Below, in pieces: positions 9,071 to 17,775 of a stretch of DNA of 63,798 nt. The translations under genes and the position numbers were made by a program. The DNA comes from Anaerolineaceae bacterium UBA2260. GTDB taxonomy: Bacteria > Chloroflexota > Anaerolineae > Anaerolineales > Anaerolineaceae. Numbering within the stretch: the stretch's first letter is position 1; each line of letters opens with the position of its first letter. The notes beneath the pieces are model-generated. The model saw only the letters and a program-made list of their open reading frames with translations, searched no databases and was not told the DNA's origin. The stretch covers positions 1-63,798 of the forward strand of contig DDXM01000025.1 of assembly GCA_002347485.1 (NCBI GenBank), given 5' to 3'.

Positions 9071-9110
9071 AAAACAAAACCAGCCAATCACCAAAAAGGT
9101 TTTCTGGCTG
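9071..9110 (-). terminator. Terminator-like hairpin just upstream of recX
   Basis: On the minus strand CAGCCA (9105-9110) pairs with TGGCTG (9081-9086), with an inner ACC/GGT pair, and is followed by GTTTTGTTTT. It would end transcripts entering from the AT-rich gap before recX, or attenuate recX itself. Confidence 0.5.
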
Positions 9111-9455
9111 ATCGATAAGCTGCTGGTTAGGATCTAAGCGCGAATTACATGCGCAGTTTCAAGTCTATTCTTTTGGATGTATCAAGAGTTTAGATTTCCT
9201 ATGCCCCTGAACGCCGGTACCATTTAAATCAGATTCCACTAACAGGCAACATCCATTCAGGGTATGATCAAATACTATTGCTTTATAGAAATCTAGTTTC
9301 ACAGATTTTCCTTGATTGTTGAGTCCATCCATACCCCATAAGGAGCAATAAGAAATGTCCACCAGTTTAATATCGAAAAGCCAATTCAATACGCAATACG
9401 CGCGACTATTTCAATACAATCCAAGTAATTATACATGATTCTAAATAATTCTCAA

Positions 9456-9504
9456 TATTATTGGCATATTATTGGCATATTATTATTGGCATATTTTGTT
9501 GGCA
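9456..9504. repeat. Four short tandem repeats (TATTATTGGCA)
   Basis: Copies at 9456-9466, 9467-9477, 9478-9491 (3-bp insertion) and 9492-9504 (degenerate, TATTTTGTTGGCA). They end about 50 bp upstream of the -10 box of the next gene, where iterated sites for a regulator could lie. Confidence 0.8.
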
Positions 9505-9550
9505 CATTTCATCCCGTTTCAGTTGAGTCCATTCGCCCAAATCCAAAACA

Positions 9551-9559
9551 TGCTAAAAT
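9551..9559 (+). promoter_or_regulatory. Extended -10 promoter, predicted leaderless
   Basis: TGCTAAAAT matches an extended -10 (TGn + TAAAAT). Only 6 nt separate it from the ATG at 9566, so the predicted transcription start coincides with the start codon. Confidence 0.6.
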
Positions 9560-9565
9560 TGCTCT

Positions 9566-10012
9566 ATGAAAGATCCAAACGCACAGAATAAGTTCGATCC
9601 TCGTGCCAGTCATCGGCGGCAGTTTGCCTGGCAGATACTGGTGCCGATCGTGTTATCCCTAATTGTTGCATTAGCATTCCTGGTTGTGCTCGTCTTTAAC
9701 GCCGGTCAAGCTCCTGCAACGAACGGAAAATGGGCGCACATCTCCACAATGTTGCTGAGCATGCCCGTCATTATCTTTAGTTTGCTTACGCTGGCAATCG
9801 TACTGCTGCTCACCTGGTTAATTATCAAATTGCGCAAAGCGATTCCCCCATTCACTGGGCAGGTTTTTAAGGCTGTAGATAAAGTGAACCGTATCACGAA
9901 TCGAACTACAGAAAAAAGTCTTAGCCCACTCATCCAGGGTAAAGCTTACTTTGCGGGCGCAAAGCGCCTGTTATCAATGGCATTTCATATTTCCAGTAAC
10001 CGCGAGGAGTGA
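9566..10012 (+). CDS. Small membrane protein, unknown function
   Basis: 148 residues. Two hydrophobic segments: ILVPIVLSLIVALAFLVVLV (about 24-43) and IIFSLLTLAIVLLLTWLII (about 67-88), the latter followed by a basic cytoplasmic tail. The C-terminal part (VFKAVDKVNRITNRTTEKSL) is helical and resembles the phage-holin/DUF948-like tails, but I do not recognise a family. No Shine-Dalgarno; predicted leaderless. Followed after 3 bp by another small membrane protein whose ribosome-binding site (GAGGAG) lies over this gene's end. Confidence 0.7.
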   Translation: MKDPNAQNKFDPRASHRRQFAWQILVPIVLSLIVALAFLVVLVFNAGQAPATNGKWAHISTMLLSMPVIIFSLLTLAIVLLLTWLIIKLRKAIPPFTGQVFKAVDKVNRITNRTTEKSLSPLIQGKAYFAGAKRLLSMAFHISSNREE

Positions 10013-10015
10013 AAG

Positions 10016-10219
10016 ATGGAAAAAGAAAAAAATTGGAAAGCAACCATCTTCCTGGTAAGCGGAGGAATCGGTTTATTGAGCGGACTTGCTGCCGCCTATC
10101 TGATCATCAAAAAACGGGAAGAAACTGGCACGTCCTTGAAGTTAACCTCTGGCGAAGGCGCCCGTATTGGTATGGGGATCGTTACGCTGCTCAAAATGAT
10201 CGCCGATGGCGGGAAGTAA
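10016..10219 (+). CDS. Small single-pass membrane protein
   Basis: 67 residues: MEKEKNWK then one membrane segment (ATIFLVSGGIGLLSGLAAAYLII), a basic stretch KKREE, and a short tail. GAGGAG ends 7 nt before the ATG. Glycine-rich helix and size resemble YtxH-like or DUF-type envelope proteins, but no firm family. Co-transcribed with the preceding gene. Confidence 0.65.
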   Translation: MEKEKNWKATIFLVSGGIGLLSGLAAAYLIIKKREETGTSLKLTSGEGARIGMGIVTLLKMIADGGK

Positions 10220-10280
10220 AAAAACTGAATAAACTCGAGTCCTCTTTAAAGTCAACATCAATCCCGGCAGATTCGCATCC

Positions 10281-11291
10281 ATGTCCCCCAGACGCTTGGT
10301 AAAGTTCATCGCTACCGGTCAGATCCGAAATGAATACATCATCGATCGGACGGGAAAAGCCCATAACGCCACACTGGGCGGTTCATTGTTATACGCCGGA
10401 GCAGCCCTCAAGCGTTGGGGAGGCGAAACCGGTCTGTTGGGCGTGATCAGCCAGAATTTTCCACGTGAAAAAATCGAAATTATCGCTCAACACCAATTGG
10501 ATATTCGCGGGATTAAAACCATCCCCGAAACGACCAATACCAATATTTTTTATGCCTATCCGAATGATCAAGATCCCATCCTGAACAACCCGGTCGCAGT
10601 TTACGCCGCCCATCAACTCCCCCTGCCCAGGGAGCTGATCGATCCTCCTGAAAACGGGAATTCAACCAGCAAGATTTCTTTGGACAACCATATCTTTCTC
10701 GAGGACATCCCATCGGATTACCTGGGTGCGTCAGCAGCGCACATCTGCCCGCTGGAAATACCTTACCAACTGCAATTGAGCACATTGTTGCAAAGGGGAG
10801 CTATTCGGACAATGACGATTCAGCTGGATGCAGCCGGGATGGTGCCTGAAAAGTTGGATGAAATCGCCGTGTTGGCTAAAGACGCAACAGCCCTTGTCAC
10901 AAGAGAAATCGATTTACGGACTCTGTTTCAAGCCGGAACTGGTGATAGTTGGAAATTGATGGAAAGACTGTGCGAGTATGGCAGCCAGTATATTCTGGTA
11001 AAAAACGCTTCGAATGGTTATTCGCTCTTTGAACGTGAACGCGCGAGGCGTTATCGCATCCCGGACTATCCCGTTAATAAAATCGATCCGACAGGAGAGA
11101 TGGATGTTTTTTGTGGGGCATTCCTGGCAGGGTTGCACGAAACTTACGACGCATTGTATGCATTCTCCCTGGCTGCAGTCGCGGCTTCCATCAAGGTGGA
11201 GGGGACCGGACCATTTTTCATCGAGGATAGCCTGCCGGGTCTCGACCAGGCACGAGTGGATTTTTTACGCAATAAGGTCATTCGTTATTAG
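10281..11291 (+). CDS. PfkB/ribokinase-like sugar kinase with altered anion-hole motif
   Basis: 336 residues. The N-terminus KFIATGQIRNEYIID and GGSLLYAGAALKRWG match the PfkB signature 1 region, where the sugar-binding Gly-Gly lies. The C-terminal signature 2 reads DPTGEMDVFCGAF (about 269-281): the catalytic Asp is kept but the usual GAGD is GEMD, so the anion-hole Ala and Gly are replaced by Glu and Met. It may still be a kinase with an unusual substrate or may have lost activity. The start lacks a convincing Shine-Dalgarno. Not clearly linked to neighbours. Confidence 0.7.
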   Translation: MSPRRLVKFIATGQIRNEYIIDRTGKAHNATLGGSLLYAGAALKRWGGETGLLGVISQNFPREKIEIIAQHQLDIRGIKTIPETTNTNIFYAYPNDQDPILNNPVAVYAAHQLPLPRELIDPPENGNSTSKISLDNHIFLEDIPSDYLGASAAHICPLEIPYQLQLSTLLQRGAIRTMTIQLDAAGMVPEKLDEIAVLAKDATALVTREIDLRTLFQAGTGDSWKLMERLCEYGSQYILVKNASNGYSLFERERARRYRIPDYPVNKIDPTGEMDVFCGAFLAGLHETYDALYAFSLAAVAASIKVEGTGPFFIEDSLPGLDQARVDFLRNKVIRY

Positions 11292-11347
11292 CAACTGATT
11301 TTTATACCATTCAGCAGGACTCCAATTCATTGATCAAGGAGAAAGAA

Positions 11348-12325
11348 ATGGAAGGTTTAGTCAATTTTGAGATTTTATTCACAACACTGGTGCAGAACTT
11401 CGGAACCTGGCTCGAAACCCCCATGCGGGCTTTCACCTTCCTCGGTAGCGAGATATTCTTCCTGCTGGTCATGCCAGCGTTATATTGGAGCATCGACCCC
11501 AAGATTGGCTTTCGCGCAGGTATGATGCTGGTCATCAGCGGCGGGCTTAATACCGCCTTGAAAATGTTTATTCACACCCCACGCCCTTATTGGGTGGATG
11601 GGAGTGTAAAAGCATTCAGCTCGGAGACCTCTTTTGGTTTACCTTCCGGACATTCCCAAAACTCCGCCGCGATCTGGGGCATGGTCGCGCAGACCATGCG
11701 CAAAAGGTCGGCCATTATCATCGCAGCCATTGTTGTCTTTTTCATTGGTTTCTCGCGCATTTACCTCGGAGTCCATTTCCTGCACGACGTACTCACCGGT
11801 TGGTTGATAGGTATTCTTCTTATCCTTTTATATGTGAAGCTTGAAAAACCGGTTGGGAATTACATCCAAACCAAATCATTGTGTTTTCAACTGCTGGCAG
11901 CCTTGATGTTTTCAATGCTTTTGATTCTATTAGGAACGCTCGGTCAAAGTATAGAGAACAATTGGAAAATGCCTATCGAATGGATCAATAACGCGGTTTC
12001 GGCCGGGGCGGATGCGCCAGACCCATTCAACCTCGAAGGGATGATCACCATCGCCGGTGTTGCTTTTGGTTTTCTGGTTGGATTCGCTCTATGGCGCTTC
12101 CTGTACGATACATACGAAATTAATTGTTCCCCAATGAAACGCCTTTTACGCTATCTTGTGGGACTGGTAGGAATTTTTATCCTTTATTTCGGCTTGAAGC
12201 TGTTGCTACCTGAAGAACCTCTGATGATCGGAATCGTAATCAGGTATGCCCGTTATGCATTGATCGGTTTCTGGGTGACTTTTCTGGCGCCCTGGCTCTT
12301 CCGGCGTTTACATCTGGATGTATAG
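11348..12325 (+). CDS. PAP2 superfamily membrane phosphatase
   Basis: 325 residues from ATG 11348, which has AAGGAG 6 nt upstream; a TTG six codons earlier is less likely. The three PAP2 motifs are present: KMFIHTPRP (motif 1, KX6RP), PSGHSQ (motif 2) and SRIYLGVHFLHD (motif 3, SRX5H). Several hydrophobic segments surround them and three to four more follow in the C-terminal third. Expected to dephosphorylate a lipid phosphate such as undecaprenyl-PP or PA at the outer face of the membrane. Confidence 0.9.
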   Translation: MEGLVNFEILFTTLVQNFGTWLETPMRAFTFLGSEIFFLLVMPALYWSIDPKIGFRAGMMLVISGGLNTALKMFIHTPRPYWVDGSVKAFSSETSFGLPSGHSQNSAAIWGMVAQTMRKRSAIIIAAIVVFFIGFSRIYLGVHFLHDVLTGWLIGILLILLYVKLEKPVGNYIQTKSLCFQLLAALMFSMLLILLGTLGQSIENNWKMPIEWINNAVSAGADAPDPFNLEGMITIAGVAFGFLVGFALWRFLYDTYEINCSPMKRLLRYLVGLVGIFILYFGLKLLLPEEPLMIGIVIRYARYALIGFWVTFLAPWLFRRLHLDV

Positions 12326-12375
12326 CAAGCGGGTTATCTGATATATAATTGAGTTATTCATCAATAGGAGGCGCT

Positions 12376-12588
12376 ATGGATAAATTCGGTAAATTTCTTG
12401 CCGGTTTAATGATCGGCAGCATTGTTGGCGGGGTCCTGGGTCTTCTCCTGGCGCCCGCTCCCGGCACCCAAACGTGTGAAAAAATAAAGCAGCAAATAAA
12501 GTTTGTGAAGGACGAAGTTCAGAACGCCGCCGCTGAACGCAGTGAGGAATTGAAGCAGGAACTGGCTGTACTTCAAAAGAAAGCGTAA
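12376..12588 (+). CDS. YtxH-like small protein
   Basis: 70 residues from ATG 12376 (TAGGAGG 6 nt upstream). N-terminal glycine-rich membrane segment FLAGLMIGSIVGGVLGLLLAPAPGT followed by a helical charged tail (DEVQNAAAERSEELKQELAVLQKKA). This GG..GLLLAP..G pattern is the hallmark of YtxH-domain proteins, envelope or stress proteins of unknown biochemical role. A TATAAT lies at 12344-12349 without a clear -35. Confidence 0.8.
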   Translation: MDKFGKFLAGLMIGSIVGGVLGLLLAPAPGTQTCEKIKQQIKFVKDEVQNAAAERSEELKQELAVLQKKA

Positions 12589-12607
12589 GGAAATCTGATT
12601 TCGCAAA

Positions 12608-12631
12608 AAAATCGGCCAATCGGCCGATTTT
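12608..12631. terminator. Bidirectional terminator
   Basis: AAAATCGGCC / GGCCGATTTT (12608-12617, 12622-12631) with a 4-nt loop, between two convergent genes. Confidence 0.9.
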
Positions 12632-12633
12632 CG

Positions 12634-14676
12634 CTAATTTATGATCACCTGGTACTCCGCCGGCTGCCGGGTGTGGCGACTTGAACCACTCACAACGAGA
12701 ATGTAATCGTACCCTTGCGGCAGCGCTTTTAGATCGATGAGCAGTTTTTCGCCACTCTTAACTGCATACTTTTCCACAACTCGATCATTATAGGTATCAA
12801 TGATCGACACGAGAAAGGTTTGCGGGAGGATGTTGTTGATATGCACGAACCCTTCAGTCTTCCAGCCACCATAATCACGCTCAAAATCTGTTTGATAACC
12901 GACCTCAGGGATCTTGATATTATCGACGATAAAACCTTCAGCGGTCACCGCTTCATCTGTTACATACTCAAAACTGAGGGTGACCTTTCTGCCAGCGAAT
13001 TCGGATAAATCGACCTGCTCAGTCATCCACCCGTAGGATGAGCCATTGTAGCCACATCCAAAGCTATTCCCGGTGGTATCCGAGACCGAACAGGAGGGAG
13101 TCAGGAGTATGCGATCAGATCGATCCTCTTCAGAAGCAATGAGATAGAGGTAATCATAGTCAGTCTCCAGGTCATACCAAATGTTGTACTCCAATGTAAT
13201 CGGACCACTCACCCCTGTGAAATCAAACTCACGCGATAACCTGGTCACTGAAGCATCCGCGCGATTCGACCACATGAAATGGCCTTCTCCAGTCGAGACC
13301 GGTAAGACAGCCACGGTTGGTGCGCCGGAGAATTGGATCTCCAGCTCATTCTGTGCGCAAGCCAGCCGGATGTAATCTGTACCATATTGCTGCACTTCGC
13401 GATCCAATTGAACCCCGCCGCATTCGGTCAGGGTTTCGGTTGCGGTCGCGTTGGGGGCATCCTCATAGATCTTGTAAGCATAGCGCCCATCCGCGAAATC
13501 TTCGTCATTCATGAAGTTGGTAACCGTCCAATCTAAGAAAACGTCGTCCGCGGTGATGATTTCCCCAGTTTCACTATCTCTGATATTAAATGTTAATAAA
13601 ACATAATCGATGCTGGTGAACCCTCCCGCCTGGTCAGCCACCAGGGCTTTGGTGAAATCCTCACCAAAGCGCTCCAGTAAGTAGGTCACGAACAAAAAAC
13701 TTGACCCGTAATGTAAATTGTTCTCACTGGGGTTCACTGACCAGTCGTTCAATTGGATATCCGTATTGAACGCAAATAGATGATCGAACCCTCCCGCGTT
13801 ATATCCATTCAGGAGCGTCGCGAGTTCTGAAAAACCTTCGTTCAACCACAGGTCTTCATTCGGGTCGTGGTAGCCATGGATCAGGTGCTGTAGCTCATGC
13901 GCCATCACGCTCAAAGTGTAAGGATCGGACATGGTTTGGACATCCGAATTAATATAAAACATCTCATGCGCGTTGGAGTACTCATGCGCCTGGGGCAGGA
14001 CCGTGTCAGTGGATGCCGTGTAACCGGCAAGCTGGGATCCCATGCCACTCGCGTAAAGGATGTAAAGATGCGGGTCGTTGTCCACGCCGGGTAGCCACTC
14101 CTGGCCGAAAAATTCCTGGTTGATGGGATAGATCTCAGTTTCAAATTTTAATAAAACCCGGTTGATCTCGCCGCTGTCGAGGTTCAGCCCCTCTTCCACC
14201 CAGAAATACACTTTCTCTGAGGCGTAACGCAGAACAGCGGTAACCGGTTCAGTAACATTGGTATCCACATTGAGTTTGTAAAAATCTAAACGGTCGCCGA
14301 GTTGATAAGCGATCGGCTCGCTGGTCAATTGCAGCGGGATGTTTGATTTGCCTTCATAGCGCTCCGCCAGGTAAACCAGGTCAGCGCTCGGAATTTCCGC
14401 GCTTTCCAATGTCTGGAGCGTATCGAAAATTTCCTCAGGAGTCTGCGCCCCACTTCCCCCTTGAGGATGGGCAGTGGGTGTAATTAACGCGCCATTCAAA
14501 GTTGGTGTAAGGATTGGACCAGAGGTGGGCGTTTCCACCGAATTAATGCCGGATGAAAAGAGATTTAAACCGCCAGTGAACAGGTAAAAGAGAAACCCGC
14601 ATAACACGAGCAGGCAACACGCCACCAATAAAAGGCTGACAAGTACCAGCAGGATGGTTTTCTCTGACTTATCCAT
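12634..14676 (-). CDS. Membrane-anchored HEXXH metallopeptidase (M6/gluzincin-like)
   Basis: 680 residues from the second ATG (14676), which has AGGA 8 nt upstream and overlaps the previous gene by 8 bp. An N-terminal membrane segment (TILLVLVSLLLVACCLLVLCG) is followed by a Thr/Pro-rich linker and a large extracellular region. Near residue 260, MAHELQHLIHG supplies the HExxH zinc motif and LNEGFSELA about 20 residues later gives the glutamate ligand, as in gluzincins and the immune-inhibitor-A-like M6 group. The C-terminal half (SFEYVTDEAVTAEGFIVDNI, YQTDFERDYGGWKTEGF) resembles the M6 jelly-roll/MAM-like domains. It lies last in the minus-strand polysaccharide operon. Substrate unknown. Confidence 0.75.
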   Translation of the reverse strand: MDKSEKTILLVLVSLLLVACCLLVLCGFLFYLFTGGLNLFSSGINSVETPTSGPILTPTLNGALITPTAHPQGGSGAQTPEEIFDTLQTLESAEIPSADLVYLAERYEGKSNIPLQLTSEPIAYQLGDRLDFYKLNVDTNVTEPVTAVLRYASEKVYFWVEEGLNLDSGEINRVLLKFETEIYPINQEFFGQEWLPGVDNDPHLYILYASGMGSQLAGYTASTDTVLPQAHEYSNAHEMFYINSDVQTMSDPYTLSVMAHELQHLIHGYHDPNEDLWLNEGFSELATLLNGYNAGGFDHLFAFNTDIQLNDWSVNPSENNLHYGSSFLFVTYLLERFGEDFTKALVADQAGGFTSIDYVLLTFNIRDSETGEIITADDVFLDWTVTNFMNDEDFADGRYAYKIYEDAPNATATETLTECGGVQLDREVQQYGTDYIRLACAQNELEIQFSGAPTVAVLPVSTGEGHFMWSNRADASVTRLSREFDFTGVSGPITLEYNIWYDLETDYDYLYLIASEEDRSDRILLTPSCSVSDTTGNSFGCGYNGSSYGWMTEQVDLSEFAGRKVTLSFEYVTDEAVTAEGFIVDNIKIPEVGYQTDFERDYGGWKTEGFVHINNILPQTFLVSIIDTYNDRVVEKYAVKSGEKLLIDLKALPQGYDYILVVSGSSRHTRQPAEYQVIIN

Positions 14677-16117
14677 GCGAATCATCCTGCGAGGGTGTAT
14701 ACCACTTCCAGGCGGCTGTTACCAGGCCCATGGTGAACCAGAAGTACGGTAGCGCGAAACTATCCACGCTCAGTTCCTCCGCGATCAACGCTACCAGCAT
14801 GAACACGCCCATATAGCCGAGTGTTGCTCGCAGACCGCTGCCCTGTTTAATCATCCCGCTTGAGGTAAAGCCAAAGAGCACCAGAAAATTGATGAACAAA
14901 GCAAATCCTACGATCCCGGTTTCCGCCAGCAACCTTGACCAAAGATTCTTAATGTTCATCAAGCCTGAGTACTGGTACAGCAATTCCCGCGATTCTGTCA
15001 ATCCCCATCCAAGATCTGGCAGGTATTGAGGAAAGTAAAAACCTGATAGACCCACCCCAACACCAATAATTGGATGGTCATTAAATATATTCCAGCCCGT
15101 CTGCCAATAGATGATCCGCTCACCAAATTGAAGGTTGTCCGCGTACGCGATCAGCGCATTTGGTCCCTCCGCCGAAAAATCGAATACATTCGCCATGCGC
15201 GGATCGATGTGGCTGAATCCCCACAACGTGATGACGAGCAAACCAATATATGCAATGATCAACCCCAGGCTTACGCCAGCAGTGAACAGAATCTTGCGTC
15301 GATCAGAAAACTTTCTTACGATCCATCGGATCAAGCGCAGATTGAGCAGAACAAAGATCAGACCAATGACCATCATAAACGCCATCAGTCCGCCACGCGA
15401 AAGTGTTCCGACCAGCGTGAAAATGCCAAGGATCAACAAAAGATCCTCAAAAGTGAACTTCCAGATCCTGAATCGATGCGCGCTCTTACGCGTGAAGACC
15501 GCGGCAAACCAATAGGACAGGTATACAAGATTCAACATATGCGCCAGCCAGGAAGGTTCCGCCGCGAATCCCATCAACCTATCGCTTAGAATCCGGGTTG
15601 GAGAAAAGAATGGTCGGATCTCTTCGAGATAAACGAATATTGCTGGAAAATAATACTTGGCAGCTACCTGAAAGATCGACACAAAGGCGAGCACCAGACC
15701 AGACCAATTGATGATACGTAAGGTTGTCTCGATCCTTTTGGGAGAATTCGGAACCAGGACCGCGACCAGGTAGAATAAAAGCCCCAGCAACAGGGTGGCT
15801 GCGCCTTCAATAGCGGCGTTGATCAGGGCAACATTTTTATAATCAGGGATGGGACGTAAAAAAGCCAGGACGATTGTCGCGAGTGCGAATAGAAAAAACA
15901 CCAAAACAGCTTTTACATGCACGGGTTGCTTTGTCTTTTGCGCAATCACCAATGGCAGAACGATTACAGCCAAAGGCAGAAGAAATAAAAGCGATGCGGG
16001 CGCCACGGAACTGGAGCCGGTTAGCTTCATCACGAATGGAAATGTGGTGATCGGTAAAACGATAACCAGCAAAATCCACAATAACCATGTGAGTTTTGTT
16101 GCAGCCCTGGATATCAT
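14669..16117 (-). CDS. O-antigen ligase/polymerase-like membrane protein (Wzy_C)
   Basis: 482 residues, about 11-12 hydrophobic segments. The long periplasmic loop has the Wzy_C/O-antigen ligase pattern: GTLSRGGLMAF, then WQTGWNIFNDHPIIGVGVG with the conserved His-Pro-Gly arrangement. Such proteins polymerise or ligate undecaprenyl-linked glycans outside the membrane. It is one base after the Wzz-like gene and overlaps the peptidase gene, forming a three-gene operon. Confidence 0.85.
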   Translation of the reverse strand: MISRAATKLTWLLWILLVIVLPITTFPFVMKLTGSSSVAPASLLFLLPLAVIVLPLVIAQKTKQPVHVKAVLVFFLFALATIVLAFLRPIPDYKNVALINAAIEGAATLLLGLLFYLVAVLVPNSPKRIETTLRIINWSGLVLAFVSIFQVAAKYYFPAIFVYLEEIRPFFSPTRILSDRLMGFAAEPSWLAHMLNLVYLSYWFAAVFTRKSAHRFRIWKFTFEDLLLILGIFTLVGTLSRGGLMAFMMVIGLIFVLLNLRLIRWIVRKFSDRRKILFTAGVSLGLIIAYIGLLVITLWGFSHIDPRMANVFDFSAEGPNALIAYADNLQFGERIIYWQTGWNIFNDHPIIGVGVGLSGFYFPQYLPDLGWGLTESRELLYQYSGLMNIKNLWSRLLAETGIVGFALFINFLVLFGFTSSGMIKQGSGLRATLGYMGVFMLVALIAEELSVDSFALPYFWFTMGLVTAAWKWYTPSQDDSHG

Positions 16118-16118
16118 T

Positions 16119-16928
16119 TCAATTTATCCGTGAAACGCGCCGTGGAAAACCAATGACCAATAATAGAACTGCGGCCAGCAGCCCCAGCAAAAACCCGGCG
16201 ATGGTTAAGCTGTTCCGTCCCATATGCGCCGGAGTACCTGGCATCCCAGGTTCCGTGGTCACCTGAAAACTGACACGTGAAGCGAGCAACCTGGATAATA
16301 GAGAATTACTGGAGGTGCCGGATTCAAATGAATTGATCTGATCACGCAGCGCTTGAAAATCCGTCGCGCTGCAATACGCAGAAACCGGCTCCACAACCAC
16401 CGCTTGTTGAAAACAATTCTCGATCCCCGCCTGGGTATTAAATTCCGCCAAGGCTTTAATCGAATCCAGGCGAAATTGCTCAAGCGCGGACACGGCCGAG
16501 TTCAGCCAAAGCCGGTTGGCTTCCAGCGCGACCTCCGGATCATTGGACCGTGCGCTCAACTCCCATCTATAACCCTGACGGGAAGCTGTAAAAATCGAAC
16601 GCATTTCTTCAGCGGAAGATGCCAATCCGTTTTGAATCCCCATCTCGATAACATCTTCCATCACCTGGCTGGACTGGATCACATCACCGATCGCTGTGAG
16701 CAGGTGGTCCTCTTCATAATCGGTCAATCTACCGCTATAAGCAAAATCGATCACTGTGGTGATGACCGACACGGATTCATAAACAGGTTTGCGAACGGTG
16801 GAAGCCAGTAATCCGATCAACCCGCCAACGATCATTAATCCAGCGGCGAGCCACCAATAATGAACCGCCCTGGAAACCATATCCGTGAATGAAAACTCGC
16901 CCTCGTGTTGTGTGTTTGCTGAGTCCAT
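16119..16928 (-). CDS. Wzz-like chain-length determinant protein
   Basis: 269 residues from ATG 16928. Two membrane segments bracket a periplasmic domain: YWWLAAGLMIVGGLIGLLAS near the start and SLTIAGFLLGLLAAVLLLVIGF near the end, the usual Wzz/polysaccharide co-polymerase layout. The motif before the second segment contains the Pro/Gly cluster EPGMPGTPAHMGRN typical of the family. Expected to set polymer length together with the downstream Wzy-like protein. A -10 box 7 nt before the ATG predicts a leaderless transcript. Confidence 0.8.
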   Translation of the reverse strand: MDSANTQHEGEFSFTDMVSRAVHYWWLAAGLMIVGGLIGLLASTVRKPVYESVSVITTVIDFAYSGRLTDYEEDHLLTAIGDVIQSSQVMEDVIEMGIQNGLASSAEEMRSIFTASRQGYRWELSARSNDPEVALEANRLWLNSAVSALEQFRLDSIKALAEFNTQAGIENCFQQAVVVEPVSAYCSATDFQALRDQINSFESGTSSNSLLSRLLASRVSFQVTTEPGMPGTPAHMGRNSLTIAGFLLGLLAAVLLLVIGFPRRVSRIN

Positions 16929-16935
16929 CTTACAA

Positions 16936-16941
16936 ATTATA
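16936..16941 (-). promoter_or_regulatory. -10 box of the Wzz-like operon, predicted leaderless
   Basis: TATAAT on the minus strand, 7 nt before the start codon and just after the T-tract of the terminator at 16950-16982. The -35 is weak. Confidence 0.55.
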
Positions 16942-16949
16942 CCTGCAAT

Positions 16950-16982
16950 AAAACGACCCGGAGCATGATGACAGCTCCGGGT
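16950..16982 (-). terminator. Terminator of the 17001-17654 gene
   Basis: Minus strand stem ACCCGGAGC / GCTCCGGGT (16974-16982, 16956-16964), 9-nt loop, then CGTTTTATT. Confidence 0.85.
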
Positions 16983-17000
16983 CACATTTGTTAAAAATGA

Positions 17001-17654
17001 TTAATTGTGCACAAAATTGATCAACACCAGGTTGCGATTACATTTTGCCTTAGTGGAAAATTGAAAAGGCTCACTGAGCGGGGTTCCATCTGAATTGAAT
17101 ATCTGGATAAATAGCGGATCACTAGAATCCACCGCAACGTTGCCCAATTTGATCTCATAACTTCCCTTACCGTAAACTTTCCCTTCCAGCATGCCGGTTA
17201 CCGCGAGTTTCGACACTTCCCCGCCGTTCCAGGTGCCAAAAACCTTCACAATCAGGTATTTTATTGGTTCTCCGGACACGCTAAACACCTGCCCGGCAAC
17301 CCCCTGCCATGCACACCCTTTGTCAGGATAGTTAAAATTAGCCAGGTAGCTCGGCGTTCCCTCTTGCACTAAATATTTGTAGTCGGCGACTGTCGCAACA
17401 TCTGCTTCTGCTTCAATCTTGTCGATCTTTTCTCCGTCCAGTAAATTGGCCATGGCTGGAAAATTGACCTCTTCGACCGTGGAGGTTGCAGCATCAACAG
17501 TCTCGCTGAACTTCTCAATGCCTTCGGTAGGCTCAAACGGTTCCAGCGATACTGCTTCAGAATCTTGCTTGCTAAAATCGAACTGCTCGCTGACAGCGAT
17601 CGTGCATGCGGTCATCACCAACAAAATGCCAATCCAGATCATTTTTTTAACCAT
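17001..17654 (-). CDS. Putative lipoprotein, unknown function
   Basis: 217 residues from ATG 17654 (GGAGG 7 nt upstream). Lipoprotein signal MVKKMIWIGILLVMTAC with Cys as the acylation site, then an acidic low-complexity region, then a compact domain (about 110-217) beginning CAWQGVAGQVFSVSGEPIKYLIVKVFGTW and ending KAKCNRNLVLINFVHN. The two Cys may form a disulfide. The 'GVAGQVFSVSGEPI' pattern recalls extracellular beta-sandwich domains seen in Chloroflexi surface proteins, but I do not recognise a named family. Own terminator downstream. Confidence 0.7.
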   Translation of the reverse strand: MVKKMIWIGILLVMTACTIAVSEQFDFSKQDSEAVSLEPFEPTEGIEKFSETVDAATSTVEEVNFPAMANLLDGEKIDKIEAEADVATVADYKYLVQEGTPSYLANFNYPDKGCAWQGVAGQVFSVSGEPIKYLIVKVFGTWNGGEVSKLAVTGMLEGKVYGKGSYEIKLGNVAVDSSDPLFIQIFNSDGTPLSEPFQFSTKAKCNRNLVLINFVHN

Positions 17655-17752
17655 GACAACCTCCAAAAAGCGAAAATCTTACCTTCAGTCAGGTGCATTT
17701 TTTATGCCAATACTCGCAGCCAATGGCAACAAAATTGCGGCGCAATATTGGA

Positions 17753-17758
17753 TATAAT
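17753..17758 (+). promoter_or_regulatory. -10 box upstream of the bi-domain oxidoreductase
   Basis: TATAAT (17753-17758), 17 nt before the ATG, with GAGGTG as Shine-Dalgarno between. No good -35 at the right distance. Confidence 0.45.
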
Positions 17759-17775
17759 CGGATAGAGGTGACACG

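Larger units (their letters stand above)
9066..9565. other. 500-bp AT-rich gap with an unassigned ORF
   Basis: Base composition is clearly richer in A+T than its neighbours. A minus-strand open frame at 9165-9389 (74 codons from a TTG, open up to about 9409) encodes VDISYCSLWGMDGLNNQG... with no recognisable domain and no Shine-Dalgarno; it may be the tail of a decayed gene. No tRNA, tmRNA or SRP RNA signature was found. Four tandem TATTATTGGCA-type repeats lie at 9456-9504. Confidence 0.4.

Noticed and set aside
9107..9160. tRNA-like T-loop (TTCAAGTCT) in the AT-rich gap
   Set aside because: No acceptor or anticodon stem can be formed around it.
9456..9504. Replication-origin iterons
   Set aside because: No DnaA boxes, dnaA or rep gene nearby; repeats are short and AT-only in context.
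10009..10302. 97-codon frame overlapping the 67-residue membrane protein
   Set aside because: The 67-residue frame has the better ribosome-binding site spacing and a membrane segment; this one is low-complexity.
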